Shown piece after piece: positions 1 through 6,902 of a stretch of 44,364 nucleotides of DNA. The stretch's first letter is position 1. Each line of letters begins with the position of its first letter. The stretch spans positions 1 to 44,364 of the forward strand of contig NZ_CABVIX010000018.1 in assembly GCF_902498185.1 (NCBI RefSeq), in the 5' to 3' direction. The DNA comes from Pseudomonas fluorescens. Its GTDB lineage: Bacteria; Pseudomonadota; Gammaproteobacteria; Pseudomonadales; Pseudomonadaceae. The notes under the pieces were generated by a model that was given only the letters and a program-made list of their open reading frames with translations, was not told the origin of the DNA and did no database searches. A program made the translations under genes and the position numbers.

Positions 1-52
1 GCTGTTTAACTTCAAACACTTGACTCGCTGCATTGCTGCTAGCGGGAGGCGA

Positions 53-80
53 ATTCTACAGCGTTTCAATCTGCTGTCAA
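53..80 (-). promoter_or_regulatory. rRNA-type promoter P2 (reads left, out of window)
   Basis: On the minus strand a perfect -35 TTGACA (75-80) is followed after 16 bases by -10 TAGAAT (53-58) and a GC-rich discriminator (TCGCCTCCCGC). This box arrangement and the flanking sequence resemble, from memory, the tandem promoters in front of Pseudomonas rRNA operons. The 16S gene itself would lie beyond the left edge, so the target is inferred. A tRNA or ribosomal-protein operon is the alternative. Confidence 0.6.
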
Positions 81-198
81 CCACCTTTTTCACCGCTACC
101 GATCTTTCGACCGGAGCCACTTCCGGCGGCTGTCCTGAACGTTCAACTCGTTGATTCTCAAGGAGTTTTCCGTTCCAACTACGCTGGAAGTGGGGCGC

Positions 199-226
199 AT
201 TATAAGGGGATTCGAAAGGGCGTCAA
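199..226 (-). promoter_or_regulatory. rRNA-type promoter P1 (reads left, out of window)
   Basis: On the minus strand -35 TTGACG (221-226) and a perfect -10 TATAAT (199-204) are 16 bases apart, followed by the GC-rich discriminator GCGCCCCAC, the hallmark of growth-rate and ppGpp-controlled stable-RNA promoters. It lies about 145 bases upstream of the second such promoter, as in tandem rrn promoters. No gene is visible on either strand in 1-359; the rest of the stretch is the leader of this transcript and the divergent rhtA promoter region. Confidence 0.65.
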
Positions 227-282
227 CCCCTGCTTGCGATAAAGTCATGAAATAGGCAGTTCAGCATCCTTGTCTGGCAATT

Positions 283-300
283 GCGCACTATATTGCTCAT
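283..300 (+). promoter_or_regulatory. Operator-like motif and -10 box upstream of rhtA
   Basis: GCGCACTATATTGCTCAT contains a -10-like TATATT (289-294) inside the pattern GCANTATANTGC. Nearly the same sequence occurs at 6813-6830 and, as a perfect palindrome, at 6845-6856, next to the XRE-cupin regulator gene. The inference is that this regulator binds here and occludes the rhtA promoter. No convincing -35 box is seen. Confidence 0.5.
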
Positions 301-359
301 TCGCCCATCTTTACGCATCATGGGTCACTGCCACATCGACCCAAGGACAGCCCCTCTAA

Positions 360-1247
360 ATGAACACCCACTCCCGCGGCCTGGCTGCGACGCTGTTTCC
401 CATTGGCCTGTTGTTGATCGCCATGGCGTCCATACAGTCAGGCGCCTCGCTCGCCAAGAGCATGTTCCCCGTTGTCGGTGCCCAGGGCACCACTGCCCTG
501 CGTCTGATATTCGCCAGCGTCATCATGTTGCTGCTGCTGCGGCCATGGCGCGCCAAGCTCAACGCCAGCACCCTTCGAACTGTTGTCATCTACGGCCTTG
601 CCTTGGGCGGCATGAACTTCCTCTTCTATATGTCGCTGCGCACTGTGCCACTGGGCATTGCAGTAGCATTGGAGTTCACCGGTCCGCTGGCAGTAGCGCT
701 GTACGCCTCAAGACGCGCGGTGGATTTTCTCTGGATAGCACTGGCGGTCGCAGGACTACTGTTGTTGATACCCATGGGCCAGTCCGCGAGCGCGATCGAC
801 CTGGTGGGTGCCGCCTATGCATTGGGAGCCGGTGTGTGCTGGGCCTTCTATATATTGTACGGACAGCGCGCGGGTGCCGAACATGGCATCCAGACGGCCG
901 CCCTGGGTGTAATGATTGCCGCGCTATTCATTGCACCTATCGGTATTGTGCATGCTGGCAGCGCGCTGCTCACACCCGCGCTGCTGCCAGTGGCGCTGGG
1001 CGTCGCAATCCTGTCTACTGCCCTGCCCTACAGCCTTGAGATGGTAGCCCTCACCCGCATGCCCGCCCGCACCTTTGGCACCTTGATGAGCATCGAGCCT
1101 GCCTTTGGCGCATTGTCCGGGCTGCTGTTTCTCGGCGAGGTGCTCAGCCTCCCACAATGGCTAGCCATTGCAGCCATTATCACTGCGTCCGTCGGCGCCA
1201 CGCTATCCATGCAACGGGAAGCTCCACCACCCATGCCAGCCGACTGA
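360..1247 (+). CDS. rhtA: RhtA-type threonine/homoserine exporter (EamA/DMT family)
   Basis: This 295-residue inner-membrane protein has about ten hydrophobic helices in two EamA repeats. It closely follows E. coli RhtA, an exporter of threonine and homoserine, through the stretches ASIQSGASLAKSMFP, GGMNFLFYMSLRTVPLGIAV, ALEFTGPLAVAL, GQRAGAEHG, STALPYSLEMVALTRMP and RTFGTLMSIEPAFGALSG. Length matches the family. The ATG is preceded by AAGGACA about 11 bases upstream. The gene stands alone, divergent from the presumed rRNA promoters. Its promoter region carries the operator-like motif shared with the XRE-cupin locus at 6255-6860, so it may be regulated by that protein. The substrate is inferred from homology; other amino acids or amino-acid-like toxic compounds are possible. 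Confidence 0.88.
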   Translation: MNTHSRGLAATLFPIGLLLIAMASIQSGASLAKSMFPVVGAQGTTALRLIFASVIMLLLLRPWRAKLNASTLRTVVIYGLALGGMNFLFYMSLRTVPLGIAVALEFTGPLAVALYASRRAVDFLWIALAVAGLLLLIPMGQSASAIDLVGAAYALGAGVCWAFYILYGQRAGAEHGIQTAALGVMIAALFIAPIGIVHAGSALLTPALLPVALGVAILSTALPYSLEMVALTRMPARTFGTLMSIEPAFGALSGLLFLGEVLSLPQWLAIAAIITASVGATLSMQREAPPPMPAD

Positions 1248-1431
1248 TTTGCGAATTATTGCCATTTGACACCCTATCAATCGTTGTACTGATCGATCGT
1301 GCTGTTAAGCTGTCACACGATCATCATCTTCGAGCTATCTACTTGTCCGCTCATGGAGGAATGGACTCAAGGAAGAAGCGAGCGGTAACGAACAGACCCA
1401 GCGCAGGCCTGGGCACGTATTAAGGACAGGA

Positions 1432-1710
1432 ATGAAACGAATTTTGCTCATCCTGGCTGTACTGGCCATTGCAGGATGCGCCGCGACCGCCAAGACCGAG
1501 GTCACGCGGGGCAAGAAGGGAATGCATATCAACTGTTCCGGGCTTTCGTCTTCCTGGGACAAGTGCTACACCAAAGCGGCGGCGTCTTGCGACAAAGGCT
1601 ATAAAGTCATTGCCCGTGCTGGCGATGACGACGCAGAACCCGGTGACTTCCTGTTCGGGATCAATCCTGCGGGCTACACCAGCCGCAGCATGATCGTCAT
1701 CTGCAAGTGA
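1432..1710 (+). CDS. Small cysteine-rich lipoprotein, function unknown
   Basis: The 92-residue product begins with a lipoprotein signal peptide whose lipobox LAIAGC places the lipidated cysteine at residue 16. The mature part has four further cysteines (35, 45, 53, 91) in the pattern NCSGLSSSWDKC...SC...VICK, which suggests two disulfides in a periplasmic or outer-membrane-anchored domain. The pattern looks like a conserved family of small lipoproteins in Pseudomonas and relatives, but I know of no assigned function. AGGA seven bases upstream supports the ATG. The gene is monocistronic, with its own upstream region of about 180 bases after rhtA and a hairpin after the stop. Confidence 0.8.
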   Translation: MKRILLILAVLAIAGCAATAKTEVTRGKKGMHINCSGLSSSWDKCYTKAAASCDKGYKVIARAGDDDAEPGDFLFGINPAGYTSRSMIVICK

Positions 1711-1717
1711 TCTGATA

Positions 1718-1742
1718 GAGGGTCAGGTTATTGCCGGCCCTC
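1718..1742. terminator. Hairpin between convergent lipoprotein and aminopeptidase genes
   Basis: GAGGGTC (1718-1724) pairs with GGCCCTC (1736-1742), including one G-T pair, across an 11-base loop in the short gap between convergent genes. There is no clear T tract, so this is a modest candidate for a two-way terminator. Confidence 0.4.
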
Positions 1743-1758
1743 CTTCATGGCCTAGAGT

Positions 1759-3567
1759 TCAAAGCTCCAGTGTACGCACCATCAGCCAGTCCAGGGCGTC
1801 GCCCTGCAGCAAGGGTGCCAGACGCCTGCGAACCTCCTCATGGTAGGTGTCGAGCCAGCTGACTTCCTCTCGAGTTAACATCTCCGGCAACAGGCAGCGT
1901 GTATCAATGGGGCAAAGCGTCAGGGTTTCAAACGCGAGAAAATCTCCGAACTCGCTACGCCCCGCTTCATGGGTAACCGCCAGATTCTCGATCCTAACGC
2001 CCCACTGTCCTGGCCTGTATGTGCCTGGCTCGATGGAAGTGATCATGCCGGGCTGCATGGCAGTCTGCGGCGTGGCGGCAGCCTGGTAGGCAATAACCTG
2101 CGGCCCCTCGTGCACATTCATGAAATAACCTACCCCATGGCCGGTACCGTGTCCGTAGTCGACGTGGTCAGCCCATATGGGCGCTCGCGCAATGGCGTCG
2201 AGCAGGGGCGAAAGAATTCCCCGCGGAAAGCGTGCCCGGGATAGAGCGATCAACCCCTTGAGCACCCGCGTGCAATCCTGCTTCTGCGCCAGGCTCGGAG
2301 TGCCGATGGGCACCATCCGGGTGATATCGGTCGTCCCGCCCAGATACTGCCCACCGGAATCGATCAGCAACAGGCCGTCGCCCTCTATCTGCGCGTGGGC
2401 CTGTTCGGTGGCGCGGTAATGCGGCATCGCGCCATTGGCGTTGTAAGCCGCGATCGTCGAGAAACTGAGGGAGACGAACCCTGGCCGCCGGGCCCGTGCT
2501 GCAGTCAACTGCTCATCGACGGTGAGTTCGGTGATCACTTCGCGGCCCTGCTGTGCCTCGAACCAGGCGAAAAACTCGCAAAGCGCAGCGCCATCGTGCT
2601 CCATGGCCTGGCGTACGTGCTCCAGGTCATCTTCGCTCTTGCGTGACTTGCTCAGCGTGGTCGGATTCAGCCCTTCGACGATTCGCACATGGGCGCCCAG
2701 ATTCTCGAGCAAACCTACGGTGACCCGCGCTGGATCAACGAGCACGCTCCTGTCGGCCGGAATCGCTGCCAGGGCGCGCCCGATATCGGCGTAGTCACAT
2801 ATCTGGATGCCGTCGAGCGCCAGTATCCCACGCAAATGACCATCGATCTTGCCCTGGGCAACGAACAAGGTCGCCTGCTCCTTGCTGACCAGCGCGAAAG
2901 AGACGAACACGGGGTTATACGAGACATCACTGCCGCGCAGATTGAACAGCCACGCGATGTCATCAAGCGTGGCGATAAAGTGCCAGTCCACTTTTCTGGC
3001 CAGCAGATCTTGGCGCAGCCCAGCGAGCTTGTCGGTACGGGAGACGCTCGACTGCGGGGGCACGTGCTCGTAGACCGGATTGCAAGGAAGGACCGGGCGC
3101 TCGGTCCAGACCCTGCCCGGCAAATCAAGATGGGTCAGCAGGCGAATACTGCGGGCCTCGAGGCGCTCTCTCAGCTGACGCGCCGACGCTACTGCCATGA
3201 CACTTCCGTCAACGACCACGGTACCGTTCTCCGATACACTTTCCGCCAGCCAGTCCAAAGGCCCAGGCTGTCCCGGCCGCAGCTTCATCAGTTCGATGCC
3301 GCTACCGGCCAACTCCCTCTCGGCCTGCTCCCAATAGCGGCTATCGGCCCAGAGCCCTGCGTGATCGCAGGTAACGACCAGCGTGCCTACCGAGCCATGA
3401 AAGCCCGACAACCACTGCCGGGCTTGCCAGTACCCCGGCAGGTACTCTGACAGGTGCGGGTCAGCGGAGGGAACCAGCAGGGCTTCTACCCCTTCACTGG
3501 CCATGACCTCGCGCACCCGCGCCAGACGTGCCGGAATACTTTCTGGTAGTGAGGACTGACTGTTCAT
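1759..3567 (-). CDS. Aminopeptidase P family Xaa-Pro peptidase (M24B, long form)
   Basis: This 602-residue cytosolic metallopeptidase should remove the N-terminal residue from peptides whose second residue is proline. It has the three-domain layout of the long, eukaryote-like aminopeptidase P: two creatinase-type N-terminal domains, a pita-bread catalytic domain and a short C-terminal domain ending near WLDTYHEEVRRRL. All five metal ligands are present: D403 and D414 (LLIDSGG, GGTTDITR), H477 (GHGTGHGVG), E513 (SIEPGTY) and E527 (RIEN). The open frame extends 90 codons further upstream, but that part is not family-like. ATG 3567 has AGGAG correctly spaced. It is longer than E. coli PepP (about 440 residues), so I give no symbol. 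It is divergent from the DUF3182 gene. Confidence 0.9.
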   Translation of the reverse strand: MNSQSSLPESIPARLARVREVMASEGVEALLVPSADPHLSEYLPGYWQARQWLSGFHGSVGTLVVTCDHAGLWADSRYWEQAERELAGSGIELMKLRPGQPGPLDWLAESVSENGTVVVDGSVMAVASARQLRERLEARSIRLLTHLDLPGRVWTERPVLPCNPVYEHVPPQSSVSRTDKLAGLRQDLLARKVDWHFIATLDDIAWLFNLRGSDVSYNPVFVSFALVSKEQATLFVAQGKIDGHLRGILALDGIQICDYADIGRALAAIPADRSVLVDPARVTVGLLENLGAHVRIVEGLNPTTLSKSRKSEDDLEHVRQAMEHDGAALCEFFAWFEAQQGREVITELTVDEQLTAARARRPGFVSLSFSTIAAYNANGAMPHYRATEQAHAQIEGDGLLLIDSGGQYLGGTTDITRMVPIGTPSLAQKQDCTRVLKGLIALSRARFPRGILSPLLDAIARAPIWADHVDYGHGTGHGVGYFMNVHEGPQVIAYQAAATPQTAMQPGMITSIEPGTYRPGQWGVRIENLAVTHEAGRSEFGDFLAFETLTLCPIDTRCLLPEMLTREEVSWLDTYHEEVRRRLAPLLQGDALDWLMVRTLEL

Positions 3568-3605
3568 GCAAACTCCTGCTGACGCACCGACGGTTCTGGC
3601 CACAG

Positions 3606-3634
3606 ATAATGGAACACCCGGGGCGCACCGGCAA
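3606..3634 (-). promoter_or_regulatory. Candidate promoter for the aminopeptidase gene
   Basis: On the minus strand TTGCCG (3629-3634), 17 bases and CATTAT (3606-3611) make a moderate sigma-70 promoter about 40 bases upstream of the chosen start at 3567. This position also supports rejecting the longer upstream start. Confidence 0.4.
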
Positions 3635-3738
3635 CCGACCGCGCGCCATGTCATGAGCCAACCCCACCGATCACTCCCGATGAACTTCATCCCAGCCACG
3701 ACTTCACACGCATACATCCTGAGCAAGGGAGCTCGATC

Positions 3739-4848
3739 ATGACTCGCCCATCCGGACAGAAAGTGGGTGTTGTACTGCTTGATACGCGGGAACGGACCAC
3801 CGAGCACGAGCACGCGGTGCACCTCAAGCTCGGACACTTCCTGGCCGGCTTGCTAGATACCGAGATGATCGATCCGATGGATGTGCCACGTCACGGCGCA
3901 GACCTCTACTACCTGCCCACCACGACCCTGATCGACCCCTCTCACTACACCACGCTTGGCATAACCAGCGAAGCCGATCTGTTCGGCGGACTGGTCAGCC
4001 ACCCCTACATGGCTACCAAGGCGATTTCCCACTCGCTCTTGCCCAATGCCACTTTTCCTCCCGGCTGGACAGATGCCTTCGCCCGCCACGCCGGTGACGC
4101 GTTACTGCGCGGATATACGGTCTTCAGCAAGCCAGATGCACGCCGCGCGGCGCAATTGCTGCTCATCGACGGGCCAATCAGGCTCAAGCCGGTGCTGGCG
4201 TGCGCCGGGCGCGGGCAGCATGTCATCCAGCGATCCGAAGAACTTGAACCTCTGCTCGCCGAGATGGACGACGCCATGCTGGAACTCTGGGGCCTTGTGC
4301 TTGAGGAAAACCTCGCCAACGTGGAAACCTTCAGTGTAGGTCAGGCCCGGGTTGCCGGGCTGACCTGCAGCTACCATGGTACTCAGCAGCTCACCCGCGA
4401 TCACCAGGGCGTGGAGGTCTATGGCGGCTCCGAACTTGTCGTGGTGCGCGGGGGCTATGACGCGTTGCTTCAGCTCTCCCTTGAAGACCATCTGCGTCTG
4501 GCGATTACCCAGGCCATGGCCTACGAAGAAGCCGCAGAACGTAGCTTCCCGGGTTTCATTGCCTCACGACGCAACTATGACATCGCACGGGGACTGGACC
4601 ATCAGCAGCATCTACGCAGCGGTGTACTTGAACAATCCTGGCGTATTGGTGGTGCCAGCAGCGCCGAAATCCTGGCGCTGCGGGCCTTTTCCGATGATCC
4701 CCAGCTCAACCGGGTTCTCGCCTCCAGCCACGAAGTCTTCGGCAAGCCTGACCTGCCCGAAGACGCTACCCTCTTCTATCAAGGAGAAGACAGTGAACTC
4801 GGACAACTCAGCAAGTACGCGCGCATCCGCAGCCATGACCATCCATAG
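3739..4848 (+). CDS. DUF3182 family protein, ATP-grasp-like
   Basis: This 369-residue soluble protein matches what I recall of the DUF3182 family, which has no known function. The central and C-terminal parts look like an ATP-grasp fold: a strand with lysine (PIRLKPVLACAGRGQHVI, about residues 146-163), an acidic hinge-like strand (LVLEENLANVETFSVGQ), and a late basic and acidic segment (SRRNYDIARGLD) that could coordinate metal and ATP. It would then join a carboxylate to an amine, but this is inference and the substrate is unknown. There is no signal peptide. AAGGGAG precedes the ATG. The following hydrolase gene overlaps its 3' end, so the two are probably translationally coupled and work together. 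Confidence 0.75.
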   Translation: MTRPSGQKVGVVLLDTRERTTEHEHAVHLKLGHFLAGLLDTEMIDPMDVPRHGADLYYLPTTTLIDPSHYTTLGITSEADLFGGLVSHPYMATKAISHSLLPNATFPPGWTDAFARHAGDALLRGYTVFSKPDARRAAQLLLIDGPIRLKPVLACAGRGQHVIQRSEELEPLLAEMDDAMLELWGLVLEENLANVETFSVGQARVAGLTCSYHGTQQLTRDHQGVEVYGGSELVVVRGGYDALLQLSLEDHLRLAITQAMAYEEAAERSFPGFIASRRNYDIARGLDHQQHLRSGVLEQSWRIGGASSAEILALRAFSDDPQLNRVLASSHEVFGKPDLPEDATLFYQGEDSELGQLSKYARIRSHDHP

Positions 4849-5605
4849 CGAACCGCTCGAACTGCAGGTCGACGGGGAAAGCATTGCCGGTACCCTGGTC
4901 AGCCCCGGCAGCAAGATGCCGGGCATTCTTTTCGTTCATGGCTGGGGCGGCAGTCAGCAGCGCGACCTTGCCCGCGCCCGCCAGATCACCGGGCTTGGCT
5001 GCGTCTGCATGACGTTCGACCTGCGCGGTCATGAAAAGACCGCCAGCCAGCGCATGAGCGTGACGCGCGAGCAGAACCTCGACGACCTGATCGCGGCCTA
5101 TGACAGGCTGGTGAGCCACCCTGCCGTGGACAGCGGCGCCATTGCCCTCATCGGCAGCAGCTATGGCGGCTACCTGGCGACACTGCTGACAACCCTGCGC
5201 CCCATCAAGTGGCTGGCCCTGCGAGTCCCCGCTCTCTACTGGGACGACGAGTGGCAAGTTCCCAAGCAGGCCCTTGACCGCCAGCGCCTTCAGGCCTATC
5301 GCCAACGCCTGCTCGGCCCTGGCGACAACCGTGCCTTGGCCGCGTGCGTGGACTTTCGCGGGGATGTGTTGCTGGTGGAGTCGGAACAGGATGACTACGT
5401 GCCCCACAGCACGCTGATGAGCTATCGGTCAGCCTTCAGCAATGCGCACTCGCTCACCCACAGGATCGTCGATGGCGCCGATCATGCGCTGTCCAGCGAG
5501 GAGAGCCAGAAAGCCTACAGTGCCATGCTGGGATCATGGATAAGCGAAATGGTCATCGGTGCGAGACTGGACCGCTACCCTCATTACGCGCCTTGGTACG
5601 CCTGA
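4793..5605 (+). CDS. Alpha/beta hydrolase, serine type
   Basis: The product has the alpha/beta-hydrolase plan: an oxyanion loop (FVHGWGGS), nucleophile elbow GSSYGG with S123, an acid in ESEQDD (D200 or D201) and catalytic H231 in DGADHALS. It resembles dienelactone hydrolase or acyl-peptide-hydrolase-like esterases of about 270 residues, so it should cleave an ester, thioester or amide; the substrate is unknown. I chose GTG 4793 because AAGGAG lies six bases before it. ATG 4835 is in frame but lacks a good ribosome site; using it would remove 14 residues. The start lies inside the DUF3182 gene (56-base overlap), implying coupled expression. The isochorismatase-like gene follows after 85 bases. 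Confidence 0.82.
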   Translation: MNSDNSASTRASAAMTIHSEPLELQVDGESIAGTLVSPGSKMPGILFVHGWGGSQQRDLARARQITGLGCVCMTFDLRGHEKTASQRMSVTREQNLDDLIAAYDRLVSHPAVDSGAIALIGSSYGGYLATLLTTLRPIKWLALRVPALYWDDEWQVPKQALDRQRLQAYRQRLLGPGDNRALAACVDFRGDVLLVESEQDDYVPHSTLMSYRSAFSNAHSLTHRIVDGADHALSSEESQKAYSAMLGSWISEMVIGARLDRYPHYAPWYA

Positions 5606-5690
5606 GAATTCCAGCGGACATCCATCACCTGCCCCGCTCAGCGCCTATAACTATGGACATCCATCGATCACAACTGAAGGAGGCAAGGCC

Positions 5691-6239
5691 ATGAGCAAGC
5701 AAGCACTGATTCTCATCGACATCCAGAACGACTACTTCCCCGGCGGCAAATGGGCCCTGGACGACGTCGAGGTCGCTGCCGACAATGCCGCCCGCCTGCT
5801 CGCCGCCGCACGGGCACGGGGTGAACTGGTAGTGCATGTACGCCATGAATTCGATGGCCCCGACGCGCCTTTCTTCAGCCCAGGCACGGCAGGCGCACAG
5901 ATTCATCCCACGGTGGCCCCGCAGCCCGGCGAAGCGGTCGTACTCAAGCATCAGGTGAATGCCTTCCAGGGCACAGGGCTCAAGACACTGCTCGACGACA
6001 ACAACGTGCAGGCGCTGACCATCGCCGGAAGCATGAGCCACATGTGCATCGATGCAGCCACCCGGGCCGCCGCCGATTTTGGCTACAAGGTCACCGTCGT
6101 ACATGACGCCTGCGCTACTTCGGCACTGGATTTCGACGGCCAGCAGATTCCGGCAGCCCAAGTCCACGGCTCGGCGATGGCGGCCTTGGCCTTCGCTTAC
6201 GCGAACGTGGCCAGCACACAAGACTGCTTGGACGACTGA
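5691..6239 (+). CDS. Cysteine hydrolase, isochorismatase family
   Basis: The 182-residue protein has the complete Asp-Lys-Cys triad of the family: D10 in LILIDIQNDYF, K86 in VVLKHQVNAF and C119 in GSMSHMCIDAATRAA. The family includes nicotinamidases, N-carbamoyl hydrolases, biuret and ureido hydrolases and true isochorismatases. I see no feature that selects one. The usual metal site of nicotinamidases (DxHxxH) is not evident, which argues against PncA. AAGGAGG eight bases before the ATG is a strong ribosome site. It lies 85 bases after the hydrolase and may share its transcript, and is convergent with the XRE-cupin gene. Confidence 0.85.
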   Translation: MSKQALILIDIQNDYFPGGKWALDDVEVAADNAARLLAAARARGELVVHVRHEFDGPDAPFFSPGTAGAQIHPTVAPQPGEAVVLKHQVNAFQGTGLKTLLDDNNVQALTIAGSMSHMCIDAATRAAADFGYKVTVVHDACATSALDFDGQQIPAAQVHGSAMAALAFAYANVASTQDCLDD

Positions 6240-6254
6240 CCTGCTCGCGAGGCT

Positions 6255-6830
6255 TCAGATCACCACGTTACGCACGAAGCGGGTAACCGCCACGCCGTCA
6301 TTGCGGTACCCGTGACGGCAGTTGCTGGGGAAGGCAAGGAACTCGCCCGCCCGCAACAGGTGCTCGTGGTCCTCGATCACCAGGGTCAGGCAGCCTTCGA
6401 AAACGTACACCTGCTCGCTCCAGCCATCGGCGTCGATATCGCTGGCATAATGTTCACCCGGCTCCAGCCGCCACTCCCACAGTTCAACCTCACGGCTGGC
6501 CGGGCAGCTGGCGAGCAGCACGGCCTTGCTACCGGGACGCTCACCCGCCCAGGCCAGCTCGTTGATACGACGAGGGTCGCGCTGGTCCGGGGCCTGGATC
6601 AGGAAGCTGAAGGCCACTCCAAGCGCCTCGGCAATCAAGTCAAGGGTGGTGAGGCTGACGTTGTTCTCCCCGCCCTCGATTGCCACCAGCATGCGCCTGC
6701 TGACCCCGGACTTCTCGGCCAGGGCGCTCTGGCTCAGCCCGGCGGCGGTACGCAGGCGGCGGATGTTCTGGCTGACGTGTTGCAGTACCGACGCCCGGTG
6801 GCTGGAATCTCTGTGCACTATATTGCTCAC
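6255..6830 (-). CDS. XRE-cupin transcriptional regulator
   Basis: This 191-residue regulator has an N-terminal helix-turn-helix of the XRE/Cro type (about residues 20-75, with LSQSALAEKSGVSRRMLVAI) and a C-terminal cupin sensor domain (about 110-190, with EPGEHYASD and EQVYVFEGCLTLVIEDHEHLLRAG-like strands). Such regulators in Pseudomonas, for example PsdR and ErfA, usually repress one or two nearby metabolic or transport operons and bind palindromes. It is divergent from an EamA exporter. The start is uncertain: GTG 6830 and GTG 6818 are in frame, and neither has a clear ribosome site. Both lie in or beside an operator-like sequence, which suggests autoregulation. The ligand is unknown; an amino acid or related compound exported by the EamA proteins is a reasonable guess. 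Confidence 0.85.
   Translation of the reverse strand: MSNIVHRDSSHRASVLQHVSQNIRRLRTAAGLSQSALAEKSGVSRRMLVAIEGGENNVSLTTLDLIAEALGVAFSFLIQAPDQRDPRRINELAWAGERPGSKAVLLASCPASREVELWEWRLEPGEHYASDIDADGWSEQVYVFEGCLTLVIEDHEHLLRAGEFLAFPSNCRHGYRNDGVAVTRFVRNVVI
6813..6830. promoter_or_regulatory. Operator-like motif overlapping the regulator start
   Basis: TGCACTATATTGCTCAC on the plus strand repeats the rhtA upstream motif at 283-300 almost base for base (CACTATATTGCTCA is identical). It covers both possible start codons of the XRE-cupin gene, so bound protein would block its own gene. It is an imperfect palindrome of the form GCANTATANTGC. Confidence 0.55.
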
Positions 6831-6844
6831 TGGTGGGGGCTGCG

Positions 6845-6856
6845 CAGTATACTGCC
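6845..6856. promoter_or_regulatory. Perfect palindrome with -10 boxes for both divergent genes
   Basis: GCAGTATACTGC is a perfect 12-base palindrome in the 72-base gap between the regulator and exporter genes. Its core TATACT reads as a good -10 box on both strands, 50 bases from the exporter ATG and about 18 bases from the regulator GTG 6830. It fits the same consensus as the motifs at 283-300 and 6813-6830, so it is the best candidate for the regulator's main operator. Confidence 0.55.
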
Positions 6857-6902
6857 CACTTTGCGCGTAATTGTGCGTCGCCCCATCCGAGTGTGCAAGA
6901 CC

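Noticed and set aside
33..242. 69-residue open frame at the left edge
   Set aside because: It runs antisense through both rRNA-type promoters, has no ribosome site and no family features.
3568..3837. 90-codon upstream extension of the aminopeptidase gene
   Set aside because: It overlaps the DUF3182 start on the other strand and the candidate promoter, and is not like the family N terminus; ATG 3567 has a good ribosome site.
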